Below are positions 10,672 through 19,439 of a stretch of 64,000 nucleotides of DNA, piece after piece. Below the pieces are notes generated by a model that was not told the origin of the DNA, searched no databases, and saw only the letters and a program-made list of their open reading frames with translations. This DNA comes from Streptomyces sp. SolWspMP-5a-2 (GTDB taxonomy: Bacteria > Actinomycetota > Actinomycetes > Streptomycetales > Streptomycetaceae): NCBI RefSeq assembly GCF_900091845.1, contig NZ_FMCI01000148.1, positions 1 through 64,000 of the forward strand, in the 5' to 3' direction. Each line of letters starts with the position of its first letter. Position 1 is the stretch's first letter. Position numbers and translations under genes: made by a program.

Positions 10672-11346
10672 ATGGCGAAGATCGAACCTCTCGGCGCGGT
10701 GCGCGAGCGGGTCCTGGCGACCCTGCGGCAGGACATCATCGCGGGGCGGCTGTGCCCGGGTGACCGGCTGGTCGAAAGGGAGCTGGCGGAGCGGCTCGGG
10801 GTCTCGCGGGTGCCGGTCAGGGAGGCGATCAGGGCGCTGGTCGCGGAGGGCTTCGTCCACTTCGAGTCCGCCCGCCGCACCGTCGTCAGGCGGTTGACCC
10901 CCACCGACGTCAAGGAACTCTTCGAACTGCGCGAGGCGTTGGAGGTCTACGCGGCGGGCCTCGCGGCCGAGCGGGCGACGCCCGAGGCGCTGACGGAACT
11001 GCGCGCGCTGCTGGCCAGGTCGGCGGCGGCGACCGAGGCGGACGACGCCGAGGCCATCACGGACATCAACACCCTCTTCCACGACCGCATCCTCGCCCTG
11101 GCGGGCAACAGCCTGCTGATCTCCGTGCTGGAACCGGTCGACGGACGGCTGCGCTGGCTGACCCGGCAGAACGAGGAGTGGCCCCAACTCCTCACGGAGC
11201 ACCGGGACCTGTACGACGCCATCGCCTCCGGCGACCCGGACCGGGCCCGCGCCCACGCCCTGACCCACGTCCAGGCCAACTACCGCTCCACGGTCCGCCA
11301 TCTGTTCGGCGAGGAGCAGTCCCCGGCCCGGCCTGCCGTGGACTGA
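10672..11346 (+). CDS. GntR family transcriptional regulator (FCD/FadR subfamily)
   Basis: A DNA-binding regulator of 224 residues. A winged helix-turn-helix (residues 8-75, with GDRLVERELAERLGVSRVPV as the recognition region) is followed by an all-helical FCD ligand-binding domain. The FCD domain shows the expected metal/ligand residues: ELREALE, the Asp/Asn-His pair in INTLFHDRI and the C-terminal EHRDLYDAI and HALTHV helices. It starts at ATG 10672. It is divergent from the permease-racemase unit and probably binds the GTTTGGTATACCAAAC site, releasing it when a substrate or breakdown product is bound. Confidence 0.9.
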   Translation: MAKIEPLGAVRERVLATLRQDIIAGRLCPGDRLVERELAERLGVSRVPVREAIRALVAEGFVHFESARRTVVRRLTPTDVKELFELREALEVYAAGLAAERATPEALTELRALLARSAAATEADDAEAITDINTLFHDRILALAGNSLLISVLEPVDGRLRWLTRQNEEWPQLLTEHRDLYDAIASGDPDRARAHALTHVQANYRSTVRHLFGEEQSPARPAVD

Positions 11347-11598
11347 GCTGGATCGGTCGTCGGGGAGAGGCGAAAGCGTCGGGGGTCAACAGGGCCTGGC
11401 CGCATGCCACTTGGGGCGTCCCCGGGTGAGCCCGCGGTTGCTTGGGGCACCCCGACCCCGGGTCGGCCTGCACCCACCGGACACTCCGAGACCCGCCCAC
11501 TCCGTCACCCGGGGGTCAGCCCACGTCGTCACCCCGGGGCACGCCGACTCCCCCACCGCCGGGCCCGCCCGCTTCGTCACCCCGGGACCCCGAGCCCG
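11347..11598. other. Convergent gap with degenerate CGTCACCCCGGG repeats
   Basis: The sequence between the GntR and UDG genes is low-complexity. Variants of CGTCACCCCGGG occur four times between about 11506 and 11605, spaced by roughly 30 bases, running into the 3' end of the UDG gene. No gene or clear terminator was found. Confidence 0.5.
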
Positions 11599-12357
11599 TC
11601 ACCCCACGACCCCGCCGCCGCGCCCCTCGTCCACCGTCGGCAACCCCGCCGCGTCCGCCGCCTCGCGCAGCACCGACCTGAGCATCTCCGGGGTCAACTT
11701 CCCGGTGAACGTGTTGCGTTGGCTGACGTGGTAACAGCCGAACAGATCGAGCCCACCGAGCCCATCGGGCCCGCCGGGCCCGCCGGGCCCGTCCAGCGCG
11801 ACCCGGGTGCCGTGGCCGAAGGCCGGGCGGGGGCGCGGCACCTCCCAGCCCGCCGCCGCGAACGCCGGGAGCGCCGCCTGCCAGCCGAAGGCGCCGAGGA
11901 CGACCACGGCACGCACCGTCGGCCGCAGCAGCCGCAGTTCCTCCACCAGCCAGGGACGGCAGGAGTCCCGTTCGGCGGGCGTCGGCTTGTTCTCGGGCGG
12001 CGCGCAGTGCACCGGGGACGTGATGCGGACCCCGCGCAGGGTCAGACCGTCGTCGGCGGACACCGCCGTCGGCCGGGACGCGAGCCCCACGTCGTACAGC
12101 GCGCGGTAGAGGACGTCGCCCGAGCGGTCACCCGTGAACATCCGGCCGGTGCGGTTGGCGCCGTGGGCCGCCGGGGCCAGCCCGAGGATCAGCAGCCGGG
12201 CGTCGGACGGCCCGAACCCCGGCACCGCGCGCCCCCAGTACGTCCAGTCGGCGAACGCGGCCCGCTTGGTGCGGGCGACCTCCTCCCGCCACCGCACCAG
12301 CCGCGGACAGGCACGGCAGTCCGCGACGCGCTGGTCCAGATCGCCGAGAGCACTCAC
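11599..12357 (-). CDS. Uracil-DNA glycosylase, family 5 (UdgB-like)
   Basis: A DNA-repair enzyme of 252 residues that removes uracil and other deaminated bases from DNA. The active-site motif GLAPAAHGANRTGRMFTGD is that of family 5 glycosylases, which lack the Asp/Asn of families 1 and 4 in motif A. The motif B region HVSQRNTF carries the His and following residues. Four cysteines suited to an iron-sulphur cluster are present (CRACPRL near the N-terminus, HCAPPENKP and the Cys in ERDSCRPW). GTG 12357 is chosen; the upstream frame is Arg/Pro-rich noise. The C-terminal tail runs into repeats and is Gly-rich (VALDGPGGPGGPDGLGG insert near residue 190), which is unusual. Confidence 0.88.
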   Translation of the reverse strand: MSALGDLDQRVADCRACPRLVRWREEVARTKRAAFADWTYWGRAVPGFGPSDARLLILGLAPAAHGANRTGRMFTGDRSGDVLYRALYDVGLASRPTAVSADDGLTLRGVRITSPVHCAPPENKPTPAERDSCRPWLVEELRLLRPTVRAVVVLGAFGWQAALPAFAAAGWEVPRPRPAFGHGTRVALDGPGGPGGPDGLGGLDLFGCYHVSQRNTFTGKLTPEMLRSVLREAADAAGLPTVDEGRGGGVVG

Positions 12358-12544
12358 CCGACCACCGTACGACCGGCGGACCGGGAACGGAGGACCGGGA
12401 CGGGAGAGCCCCCTGGGCGGAAGGCCGTCGAGGCAGCGGGGCGGTGGGGCGGTGGGGCGGTCGAAGACGATGGGGCGGTCAAGACGACGGGAGCGGCGGA
12501 AATTCCGTCCGGTCCCGGGCCGCCCGCGGACTAAGGTCGACGGC
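12358..12544. other. Divergent promoter region with GGGGCGGT repeats
   Basis: The 187 bases between the divergent UDG and S4-domain genes contain several direct copies of GGGGCGGT (about 12437-12480). No defined promoter hexamers were picked. Confidence 0.4.
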
Positions 12545-13084
12545 ATGGCTTCCGAAGAGTCCGCAGCGAACGACGACCAGGCACCGGCGCCCGAGCCCGC
12601 GGGGCCGGACCCGAAGGTCGAGGCGGCCGTCGCCGCGGCCGAGGCCGCGGGGCCCGGGGAGGGCGGGACGGTCCGGCTCGACAGCTGGATCTGGGCGGTC
12701 CGGCTGGTCAAGACGCGTTCGGTCGGCGCCACCGCGTGCCGGGGCGGCCACGTGCACGTCAACGGCGAGCGGGTGAAGCCCGCCTACGCGGTGCGCGTCG
12801 GCGACGAGGTGCGGGTGCGACAGGAGGGGCGGGAGCGGATCGTCGTCGTCAAGCGCCTGATCCGCAAGCGGGTCGGCGCCCCGGTCGCGGCGCAGTGCTA
12901 CGTCGACAACTCGCCGCCCCCGCCGCCGCGCCAGGCCGTGGCCCCGGCGGGAGTCCGCGACCGCGGCACCGGCCGCCCCACCAAGCGCGACCGGCGCGAC
13001 ATGGAACGGCTGCGCGGCCTCCAGGACTCGGCGACGGCGGCCCGCAACAGCAGGCGGCACGACGAGGAGCGGCCCGGCGGGTGA
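12545..13084 (+). CDS. S4-domain RNA-binding protein (Hsp15/HslR-like)
   Basis: A protein of 179 residues. An acidic, Ala-rich N-terminal 40 residues precede an S4 RNA-binding domain (about 42-105: RLDSWIWAVRLVKTRS, the GGHVHVNGERVKP turn and VRVGDEVRV). A basic tail follows (GRPTKRDRRDMERL). This matches Hsp15/HslR proteins, which bind stalled 50S subunits carrying nascent chains. The acidic extension is typical of actinobacterial versions. The ATG at 12545 was chosen; the reading frame is open upstream into non-coding repeat sequence. Monocistronic. Confidence 0.85.
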   Translation: MASEESAANDDQAPAPEPAGPDPKVEAAVAAAEAAGPGEGGTVRLDSWIWAVRLVKTRSVGATACRGGHVHVNGERVKPAYAVRVGDEVRVRQEGRERIVVVKRLIRKRVGAPVAAQCYVDNSPPPPPRQAVAPAGVRDRGTGRPTKRDRRDMERLRGLQDSATAARNSRRHDEERPGG

Positions 13085-13136
13085 GCCGAACCCGCATCCC
13101 CGCAGGCGGGCCCGACCGGACCGGCCGTCGGCGCCG

Positions 13137-14036
13137 CTACAGCGGGAACCACCCGTGCCCGATGTACCAGTGGCCGCCCGCCCGCAGCCGGTCGCCGACC
13201 GCGCGTTCCAGGGCCGTGCGCCGGGGCAGCGACTCGACCGCGAGACCGGGGTCCCCGAACACGAACTGCACGGGCTCGGTGTCGGCCGGTTCGGTGTCCT
13301 CGCGGGCCACCCGGAAGCGCCGCTGGAAGCGGACGATGTTGGAGTCGGCGGGCAGGTCCTCGGCCAGCTGCGGATCGAGCAGCCAGGAGTGGCAGAGCGC
13401 GGCCCGGTACTTCTCCTCCGGGTGGTGACGGGCGAAGAAGTCAGCGGCCAGGGCCAGCGAACGGTCGCAGGCCTCCGGCGAGAGCGGGCCGAGGTAGTCG
13501 GGGATGTGCAGGTTCAGGCAGGGCGTGCCGGGCGCCGTGTCGAGTCCCGCGGCGGCCAGGGCGTGCCCGGTGCGCTCACCGTGCCGGGCGCGCTGGAACT
13601 GCAACCGACCGAGCTGGTACAGCTCCCCGCCGAAGTGCAGGGTGAGCCACCGCCGTGACACCAGACCGGGAACGCCGTAGCGCCTGCGGTGGACGGCGAC
13701 GTGTCTGCCGAGGTCGGCGAGGGTGCGCCGGGAGACGTCGTCGGGGACGCCGAGGGCGCGGTGGTGGGCGCGGGTGTGGGGCAGCGCGGCGACGAAGACG
13801 TAGAGCGGGAAGCAGCGCTGGAGCGCCCCGGTCGGCCAGTCGAGGTCGGGCAGGTCCACCCCGCCGCGGATCTCGCCGAGGCCGTGGGTCAGCTGCCCGA
13901 CGCAGGCTTCGAGGAACTGCCGCAGCTCGGGGTCGTCGGTGACCCGGCGGCCCATCCTGACCAGCTCGTTGATGTCCTCGTGGGGCACCCCCAGATCGAC
14001 CAGCGTCTCGGCCAGTGCGTCGGCGCGCGGAAGCAC
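13137..14036 (-). CDS. Acyltransferase-domain protein (GNAT-like, two-domain type)
   Basis: A cytoplasmic protein of 299 residues with the two-part layout of actinobacterial 'acyltransferase domain-containing' proteins. A helical N-terminal part (residues 1-130) is followed by a GNAT-like C-terminal part with the conserved CLNLHIPDYLGPLS and ADFFARHHPEEKYRAALCHS segments. The C-terminal RTALERAVGDRLRAG and HWYIGHGWFPL motifs are also typical. The GTG start has a GGGGGG run 5 nt upstream. Its substrate has not been defined in the family as far as I know. It is divergent from the DUF6343 gene. Confidence 0.7.
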   Translation of the reverse strand: MLPRADALAETLVDLGVPHEDINELVRMGRRVTDDPELRQFLEACVGQLTHGLGEIRGGVDLPDLDWPTGALQRCFPLYVFVAALPHTRAHHRALGVPDDVSRRTLADLGRHVAVHRRRYGVPGLVSRRWLTLHFGGELYQLGRLQFQRARHGERTGHALAAAGLDTAPGTPCLNLHIPDYLGPLSPEACDRSLALAADFFARHHPEEKYRAALCHSWLLDPQLAEDLPADSNIVRFQRRFRVAREDTEPADTEPVQFVFGDPGLAVESLPRRTALERAVGDRLRAGGHWYIGHGWFPL

Positions 14037-14101
14037 GCGTTCCCCCCTTTGGTGTCCGTTCCATCCGAAGAGTACGTTGCAAGGAGAAGGGGTGACCGGC
14101 T

Positions 14102-14371
14102 GTGCGGACGGGCAGTGAACCGACGACCGCGCGCAGTGCGCTGCGGATGCGGTTGTGGCTGAGCCTGTGGGGCCTGGTCTGGGCGGTCCTCGGCACGGCG
14201 GTCTTCGCGTTCACCGGGCAGGTCGGCTGGGCGGTGGCCTGCGGGGTGCTGTGGCTGGTGGCGACCGTGGACCTGGGCGTGATCGTGCGCCACATCCACC
14301 AGGGCCCGCACTTCCAGCCGGGCCGTGACGTCCCGCCCTATCTCCCGCCGGAACGGCGCCCCCGGCGCTGA
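14102..14371 (+). CDS. DUF6343 family small membrane protein
   Basis: An 89-residue protein with two hydrophobic helices (about residues 17-38 and 43-63) joined by a short turn, an N-terminal MRTGSEPTTARSALRMR and a C-terminal Pro/Arg-rich tail. These are the features of the Streptomyces DUF6343 family. GTG 14102 is the first possible start after an in-frame stop at 14093, with AAGGAGAAGGGG upstream. It is presumably an inner-membrane protein of unknown function. Confidence 0.8.
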   Translation: MRTGSEPTTARSALRMRLWLSLWGLVWAVLGTAVFAFTGQVGWAVACGVLWLVATVDLGVIVRHIHQGPHFQPGRDVPPYLPPERRPRR

Positions 14372-14449
14372 GCCGTCCGTGTCACCCCGGCCCGCCGCCC
14401 CGCGCCCCGAGTCGCCCCCGCCGCTGTGGCCGCGCCGGACCGCGCCCGC

Positions 14450-14830
14450 TCAGTCGTCGAAACGGGCGGCCTTCAGGTACTGCGGGTTGGGGTCGAGCGC
14501 GGCGGCCAGCCGGAAGTGCCGGGTCGCCTGATCGGGTCTGCCCTGCCGTTCGTAGGTGCGGGCGAGGGCGAAGTGCGCGAACGCGTTGTCCGGCTCACGC
14601 TCCAGGACGATCGTGAACTCCAGCTCGGCGGGCCGCAGTTGCGCGGCGGCGAAGAAGGCGCGGGCGCGCAGCAGCCGGGCGGCCGTGTTCTCCGGGTGGG
14701 CGGCGATGACGCTGTCGAGCAGCTTCACCGCGCCTCTCGGGTCACGCGCGTCGAGCAGCCGCTCGGCCGCGCGGAAGTCGATGACATGCGTCTCCGGAGT
14801 ACGTCCGGTCGATCCGCTGCTCTCGGGCAC
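14450..14830 (-). CDS. Tetratricopeptide-repeat protein
   Basis: A 126-residue soluble protein consisting of about three TPR units (residues 18-118). TPR consensus positions are clear in FRAAERLLDARDPRGAVKLL, AARLLRARAFFAAAQLRPAE and FAHFALARTYERQGRPDQAT. No catalytic or membrane part is present, so it acts as a protein-protein interaction module. GTG 14830 follows AAGGA by 7 nt. It lies 50 nt downstream of coaE on the same strand and may be cotranscribed with it, a neighbour pairing common in Streptomyces. Confidence 0.85.
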   Translation of the reverse strand: MPESSGSTGRTPETHVIDFRAAERLLDARDPRGAVKLLDSVIAAHPENTAARLLRARAFFAAAQLRPAELEFTIVLEREPDNAFAHFALARTYERQGRPDQATRHFRLAAALDPNPQYLKAARFDD

Positions 14831-14880
14831 GGATGAGTCCTTCCCTCACTGGAAGGGTTCAACGCCCTTCCCGTCCGACG

Positions 14881-15510
14881 CTATTCCTGGGACGCCTCCG
14901 GTCCCCCGCGCGCCGCCTCGGCCCGCCGCACCAGATCGGCCCACACCTCCCGCACCCGCCGCTCCAGCCGCGGGAGCGGGACGTCGTTGTCGATGACGAT
15001 GTCGGCGATCTCCAGACGCGCGTCCCGGGTCGCCTGCGCGGCCATCCGGGCCTTCGCGTCCTGCTCGGTCATGCCGCGCAGCCGCACCAGCCGGTCGAGC
15101 TGGGTCTCCGGGCTGACGTCCACGACGATCACCAGGTCGTAGCGCGGGGCGAGGCCGTTCTCGGTGAGCAGCGGCACGTCGTGGACGACGACGGCGTCCT
15201 CGGCCTCCGCCGTCTCCAGGGCGTGGGAGCGGGCGCCGACCAGGGGGTGCACCAGGGAGTTGAGGAGGGCGAGCTTCTCGGGGTCGGCGAAGACGATCGC
15301 GCCGAGCCGCGGCCGGTCCAGGGCGCCGTCGGCGGTGAGCACCTCGGGGCCGAAGGCGTCGACCACGGCGGCGAGGCCGGGGGTGCCGGGCGCGACGACC
15401 TCCCGCGCGATCCGGTCCGCGTCGATCAGCACGGCGCCGTGCTCCACGAGCCGCCGCGACACCTCGCTCTTGCCGGCTCCGATTCCGCCGGTCAGGCCCA
15501 CCGTCAGCAT
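14881..15510 (-). CDS. coaE: Dephospho-CoA kinase
   Basis: Catalyses the last step of coenzyme A synthesis, ATP-dependent phosphorylation of the 3'-hydroxyl of dephospho-CoA. The 209-residue product has the CoaE P-loop [15 protein letters not shown] at residues 5-19, the [10 protein letters not shown] segment, LVHPLVG, and [14 protein letters not shown]. The lid region [18 protein letters not shown] follows. ATG 15510 is the natural start; the long open frame upstream is a shadow of the PAC2 gene. The gene lies 32 nt downstream of the PAC2 gene, so they probably share a transcript. Confidence 0.95.
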   Translation of the reverse strand: MLTVGLTGGIGAGKSEVSRRLVEHGAVLIDADRIAREVVAPGTPGLAAVVDAFGPEVLTADGALDRPRLGAIVFADPEKLALLNSLVHPLVGARSHALETAEAEDAVVVHDVPLLTENGLAPRYDLVIVVDVSPETQLDRLVRLRGMTEQDAKARMAAQATRDARLEIADIVIDNDVPLPRLERRVREVWADLVRRAEAARGGPEASQE

Positions 15511-15542
15511 GAGCGCCAGCTTAGGGCCTGCCCCGGGTGGCG

Positions 15543-16481
15543 TCAGCCGTCGCCCTCGCGCTCGGCGAGGAAACGCTCGAACTCCAGGCCGATCTCGTCG
15601 GCGGAGGGGATCTCGACCGGTTCGGCGAGCATGTTGCCCCGGGACTCGGCGCCCGCGACCGCGTCGTACTGGTTCTCCAGGCCCTGGACCAGCGCGACCA
15701 GTTCCTCGTCGCCCTCCTGGATCTGGCGGTCGATCTCGGTCTGGGTGCGGTGGGCGTCGGTGCGCAGGGTGTGCGCGATGCCCGGCAGCACCAGGCCGGT
15801 GGCGGCGGTGATGGCCTCCAGGACGGTCAGCGCCGCGTCCGGGTAGGCGGAGCGCGCGATGTAGTGCGGCACGTGCGCGGCGACCCCGAGGACGTCGTGC
15901 CCGGCCTCCATCAGCCGGTACTCGACGAGCGACTCGGCGCTGCCGGGGACCTGCGCCTCGTCGAAGGGGCTGCGGTGGCCCGGGACGAGGTCGGTCCGGT
16001 TGCCGTGCGGGGTGAGGCCGACCGGACGGGTGTGCGGGACGCCCATCGGGATGCCGTGGAAGTTCACGGTGAGCCGGACGCCGAGGCGCTCGACGATCTG
16101 CCGCACGGCGACCGCGAAGCGCTCCCACTCGACGTCGGGCTCGGGCCCGGCGAGCAGCAGGAAGGGCGCGCCGGTGGCGTCCTGGACGAGCCGCACCTCG
16201 AGCGAGGGGACCTCGTAGTCGGTCCAGCGGTCGCGGGTGAACGTCAGCAGCGGGCGCCTGGCCCGGTAGTCGACGAGCCGGTCGTGGTCGAAACGGGCGA
16301 CGACCTGGTGGGGCAGCGAGTCGAGGATGCTCTCGGCGATCTGGTCGCCGGTCTCGCCCGCGTCGATGTATCCGTCGAAGTGGTAGAGCATGACCAGACC
16401 GGCCGACTCCTGGGCGAGCGCCATGTCGACCACGGCGAGGCCCTTCGGCTCCCATGCGTACAAACCCTGCGGATCAAGCAC
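15543..16481 (-). CDS. PAC2 family protein
   Basis: A 312-residue PAC2-family protein, related to proteasome assembly chaperones and to archaeal/actinobacterial ATP-grasp-associated proteins. Family features are [20 protein letters not shown] at residues 29-48, the [14 protein letters not shown] strand and a conserved [12 protein letters not shown] loop. A C-terminal charged helical region ([24 protein letters not shown], shown in part) may be coiled coil. The GTG start at 16481 has AGGAGGGG about 9 nt upstream. Its molecular role in bacteria is unknown. The gene is highly conserved next to rpsA in Streptomyces. Confidence 0.88.
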   Translation of the reverse strand: MLDPQGLYAWEPKGLAVVDMALAQESAGLVMLYHFDGYIDAGETGDQIAESILDSLPHQVVARFDHDRLVDYRARRPLLTFTRDRWTDYEVPSLEVRLVQDATGAPFLLLAGPEPDVEWERFAVAVRQIVERLGVRLTVNFHGIPMGVPHTRPVGLTPHGNRTDLVPGHRSPFDEAQVPGSAESLVEYRLMEAGHDVLGVAAHVPHYIARSAYPDAALTVLEAITAATGLVLPGIAHTLRTDAHRTQTEIDRQIQEGDEELVALVQGLENQYDAVAGAESRGNMLAEPVEIPSADEIGLEFERFLAEREGDG

Positions 16482-16678
16482 TGTGACCGCCCCTCCTCGT
16501 GTTCGTACTCTCCAACGCCCCGTCCGCCGGGTCCATTCCCCGCCCCGCCACTGATCAGCCCGCCTCTTACCGGCTTCTCATCGCCGCACCCGACCCGGAA
16601 CCCGCACCCGCACCCTTGCCCCGAACCGGCAGGGCACCCCCAGGAACCGGCCGAAGCTCCGCCCGCTTCCGGACACGG

Positions 16679-16714
16679 CCGAGGGGCCGCACCCTCTCGG
16701 GTACGGCCCCTCGG
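16679..16714 (-). terminator. rpsA intrinsic terminator
   Basis: A 16-bp stem with one mismatch and a 4-base loop (arms CCGAGGGGCCGCACCC and GGGTACGGCCCCTCGG on the plus strand) lies 36 bases past the rpsA stop codon. There is no long U tract, as is usual in Streptomyces. Confidence 0.85.
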
Positions 16715-16749
16715 TCGAGCAACCGGGCCTCGGCGGCCCGGGAAGCAGG

Positions 16750-18255
16750 TCAGCTCTGGCCGCCGGCCAGCTTCTCGCGGAGCGCGGCGAGCGCCTCGTC
16801 CGAAGCGAGCGCGCCGGACGTGTCCGCACCCTCGGAGGAGTACGAGCCGCCACCGCCGCTGCCACCGGAGGCGGACGGAGCGGCAGCCTCGCCGCCCTCG
16901 GCCGCGGCCGCGGCGTCGGCCTCGCGGGACTTGATGACCTGGGCCTGGTGCTGCTCGAAGCGCGTCTGCGCCTCGGCGTACTGGCCCTCCCACGCCTCGC
17001 GCTGGGTCTCGTAGCCCTCGAGCCAGTCGTTGGTCTCGGGGTCGAAGCCCTCGGGGTAGATGTAGTTGCCCTGGTCGTCGTAGGACGCGGCCATGCCGTA
17101 CAGGGTCGGGTCGAACTCGACCGAGGCCGGGTCGGCACCGAAGGACTCGTTGGCCTGCTTCAGCGAGAGGCTGATGCGGCGGCGCTCGAGGTCGATGTCG
17201 ATGACCTTGACGAAGATCTCGTCGTTGACCTGGACGACCTGCTCCGGGATCTCCACGTGGCGCTCGGCCAGCTCGGAGATGTGGACCAGACCCTCGATGC
17301 CCTCGTCGACGCGGACGAACGCGCCGAACGGAACGAGCTTCGTGACCTTACCGGGAACGACCTGCCCGATCTGGTGCGTGCGGGCGAACTGCTGCCACGG
17401 GTCTTCCTGCGTCGCCTTCAGCGACAGGGAGACACGCTCGCGGTCCATGTCGACGTCGAGGACCTCGACGGTGACTTCCTGGCCGACCTCGACAACCTCG
17501 GACGGGTGGTCGATGTGCTTCCAGGAGAGCTCGGAGACGTGGACGAGACCGTCGACGCCACCGAGGTCCACGAACGCACCGAAGTTGACGATCGAGGAGA
17601 CGACGCCGGAGCGGACCTGGCCCTTCTGCAGGGTCGTGAGGAAGGTCTGGCGGACCTCGCTCTGGGTCTGCTCCAGCCAGGCACGGCGGGACAGGACCAC
17701 GTTGTTGCGGTTCTTGTCCAGCTCGATGATCTTGGCCTCGAGCTCCTTGCCCACGTAGGGCTGGAGGTCGCGGACACGGCGCATCTCGACGAGGGAGGCC
17801 GGCAGGAAGCCACGGAGGCCGATGTCGAGGATGAGACCACCCTTGACGACCTCGATGACGGTACCGGTGACGATGCCGTCCTCTTCCTTGATCTTCTCGA
17901 TGGTGCCCCAGGCGCGCTCGTACTGGGCGCGCTTCTTCGAGAGGATCAGGCGGCCTTCCTTGTCCTCCTTCTGGAGAACAAGGGCTTCGATCTCGTCACC
18001 GACGGCGACGACCTCGTTGGGGTCGACGTCGTGCTTGATCGAGAGCTCGCGGCTCGGGATGACACCTTCGGTCTTGTAACCGATGTCGAGCAGGACCTCG
18101 TCCCGGTCGACCTTCACGATGACGCCGTCGACGATGTCGCCGTCGTTGAAGTACTTGATCGTCTCGTCGATCGCGGCGAGGAAGGCTTCCTCGTTACCGA
18201 TGTCGTTGACCGCAACCTGCGGGGTGGTGGCGGTGGTCTCGGTGCTGCTCGTCAT
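16750..18255 (-). CDS. rpsA: 30S ribosomal protein S1
   Basis: Binds mRNA and the 30S subunit during initiation. The 501-residue protein has four S1 OB-fold domains: about residues 38-105 (GVIVKVDRDEVLLDIGYKTE), 122-192 (GTVIEVVKGGLILDIGLRGF), 207-278 (GVVSSIVNFGAFVDLGGVDG) and 292-363 (GKVTKLVPFGAFVRVDEGIE). An acidic, Ala/Ser/Gly-rich tail follows. Four domains, rather than the six of E. coli, is the usual high-GC Gram-positive form. ATG 18255 has GGAG 11 nt upstream. A good HrdB-type promoter (18454-18482) gives a leader of about 190 nt, and a strong terminator follows the gene. Confidence 0.96.
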   Translation of the reverse strand: MTSSTETTATTPQVAVNDIGNEEAFLAAIDETIKYFNDGDIVDGVIVKVDRDEVLLDIGYKTEGVIPSRELSIKHDVDPNEVVAVGDEIEALVLQKEDKEGRLILSKKRAQYERAWGTIEKIKEEDGIVTGTVIEVVKGGLILDIGLRGFLPASLVEMRRVRDLQPYVGKELEAKIIELDKNRNNVVLSRRAWLEQTQSEVRQTFLTTLQKGQVRSGVVSSIVNFGAFVDLGGVDGLVHVSELSWKHIDHPSEVVEVGQEVTVEVLDVDMDRERVSLSLKATQEDPWQQFARTHQIGQVVPGKVTKLVPFGAFVRVDEGIEGLVHISELAERHVEIPEQVVQVNDEIFVKVIDIDLERRRISLSLKQANESFGADPASVEFDPTLYGMAASYDDQGNYIYPEGFDPETNDWLEGYETQREAWEGQYAEAQTRFEQHQAQVIKSREADAAAAAEGGEAAAPSASGGSGGGGSYSSEGADTSGALASDEALAALREKLAGGQS

Positions 18256-18447
18256 GTGGGAAAGGGCTCCGGTACGGACATTGAGTCGTAGGTACTGCTA
18301 CGCCGGGAGCCCGTATCGCTCTGAAGAAGCCGGACAGCCAAGGAAGCGCCACACACGATGGAAACCGTGACGCCTCGACAACCGAGGGGACATACGACAG
18401 ATGCGAGCGCAGCCTGCTACGTCTGAGGTGCGCAGGCCCGCAGCGCA
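18256..18447 (-). other. rpsA 5' leader (about 190 nt)
   Basis: The sequence between the predicted transcription start near 18447 and the rpsA ATG. It is long for a Streptomyces leader and pyrimidine-rich, so it could carry autoregulatory structure, as S1 leaders do elsewhere. I could not assign a defined fold. Confidence 0.5.
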
Positions 18448-18453
18448 ACTTGT

Positions 18454-18482
18454 AGCATACGGGGGCAGCCGGGCAGGGTCAA
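18454..18482 (-). promoter_or_regulatory. rpsA promoter, HrdB-type
   Basis: On the minus strand TTGACC (18482-18477) is followed after exactly 17 bases by TATGCT (18459-18454), close to the vegetative consensus. The predicted start is near 18447. Confidence 0.8.
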
Positions 18483-19435
18483 TGCGCGAAGGCGCACACC
18501 CGGGGCGGATCGCCGCATACCCGGCACAAGAACTGTCCTCTGAGGCCACGACGGCCAGAGACACCCCTCCTGTGACACCCGTCGGGGGACGGGGTGGAGG
18601 GAAGAGTACGACGAGGGAGCCGATCATCCAAGAGCCCGAAGCGTTCGAGCCCGAGGCCGTCCGACGAGGCGCGGACGGAGCCGAGAGCTCCCGTGCCAAC
18701 CGGGGCTGGTGGGACCGGAACGCGGACGAGTACCAGGTCGAGCACGGCACGTTCCTCGGCGACGACCGCTTCGTGTGGGGTCCCGAGGGTCTGGACGAGG
18801 TGGAGGCGGAGCTGCTCGGCCCGCCCGAGGAGCTGGCCGGCCGGGACGTCCTGGAGCTGGGCGCGGGCGCCGCCCAGTGCTCGCGCTGGCTGACCGCGCA
18901 GGGGGCCCGCCCGGTCGCCCTGGACATCTCGCACCGCCAGCTCCAGCACGCGCTGCGGATCGGCGGCTCGTTCCCGCTGGTCTGCGCGGACGCCTGCGCG
19001 CTGCCGTTCGCGGACGCCTCGTTCGACCTGGCGTGCTCCGCGTACGGGGCGCTGCCGTTCGTCGCCGAACCGGTGGTGGTGCTGCGGGAGGTGCGCCGGG
19101 TGCTGCGTCCCGGCGGCAGGCTGGTCTTCTCGGTGACCCACCCGATCCGCTGGGCGTTCCCCGACGAGCCGGGGCCCGAGGGGCTCTCGGTGTCCGGGTC
19201 CTACTTCGACCGCACGCCCTACGTCGAGCAGGACGACACCGGCCACGCGGTCTACGTCGAGCACCACCGCACCCTCGGCGACCGGGTGCGGGACGTGGTG
19301 GCGGCCGGGTTCCGGCTGGTCGACCTGGTCGAGCCGGAGTGGCCGTCCTGGAACACCTCGGAGTGGGGCGGCTGGTCCCCGCTGCGCGGCAGCCTGCTGC
19401 CCGGGACGGCGATCTTCGTCTGCGCACGGGACTGA
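18482..19435 (+). CDS. SAM-dependent methyltransferase (class I)
   Basis: A class I methyltransferase with the Rossmann motif I VLELGAGAAQCSRWL, motif II acidic residue at the end of ARPVALDISH, CADACALPFADASFDLACS (motifs III-IV) and the VLRPGGRLVFSVTHPIRW post-motif. This is the Methyltransf_11/ubiE-like layout. The substrate is unknown. The start is uncertain. ATG 18482 lies inside the -35 box of the divergent rpsA promoter and has a weak ribosome site, while GTG 18572 is a later in-frame choice with no ribosome site. The conserved domain begins well after both. It is followed 4 nt later by hrpB. Confidence 0.82.
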   Translation: MREGAHPGRIAAYPAQELSSEATTARDTPPVTPVGGRGGGKSTTREPIIQEPEAFEPEAVRRGADGAESSRANRGWWDRNADEYQVEHGTFLGDDRFVWGPEGLDEVEAELLGPPEELAGRDVLELGAGAAQCSRWLTAQGARPVALDISHRQLQHALRIGGSFPLVCADACALPFADASFDLACSAYGALPFVAEPVVVLREVRRVLRPGGRLVFSVTHPIRWAFPDEPGPEGLSVSGSYFDRTPYVEQDDTGHAVYVEHHRTLGDRVRDVVAAGFRLVDLVEPEWPSWNTSEWGGWSPLRGSLLPGTAIFVCARD

Positions 19436-19439
19436 CGGC

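Noticed and set aside
15537-18291. Long plus-strand frames opposite the PAC2 and rpsA genes
   Set aside because: They mirror well-supported genes and contain no recognisable domains.
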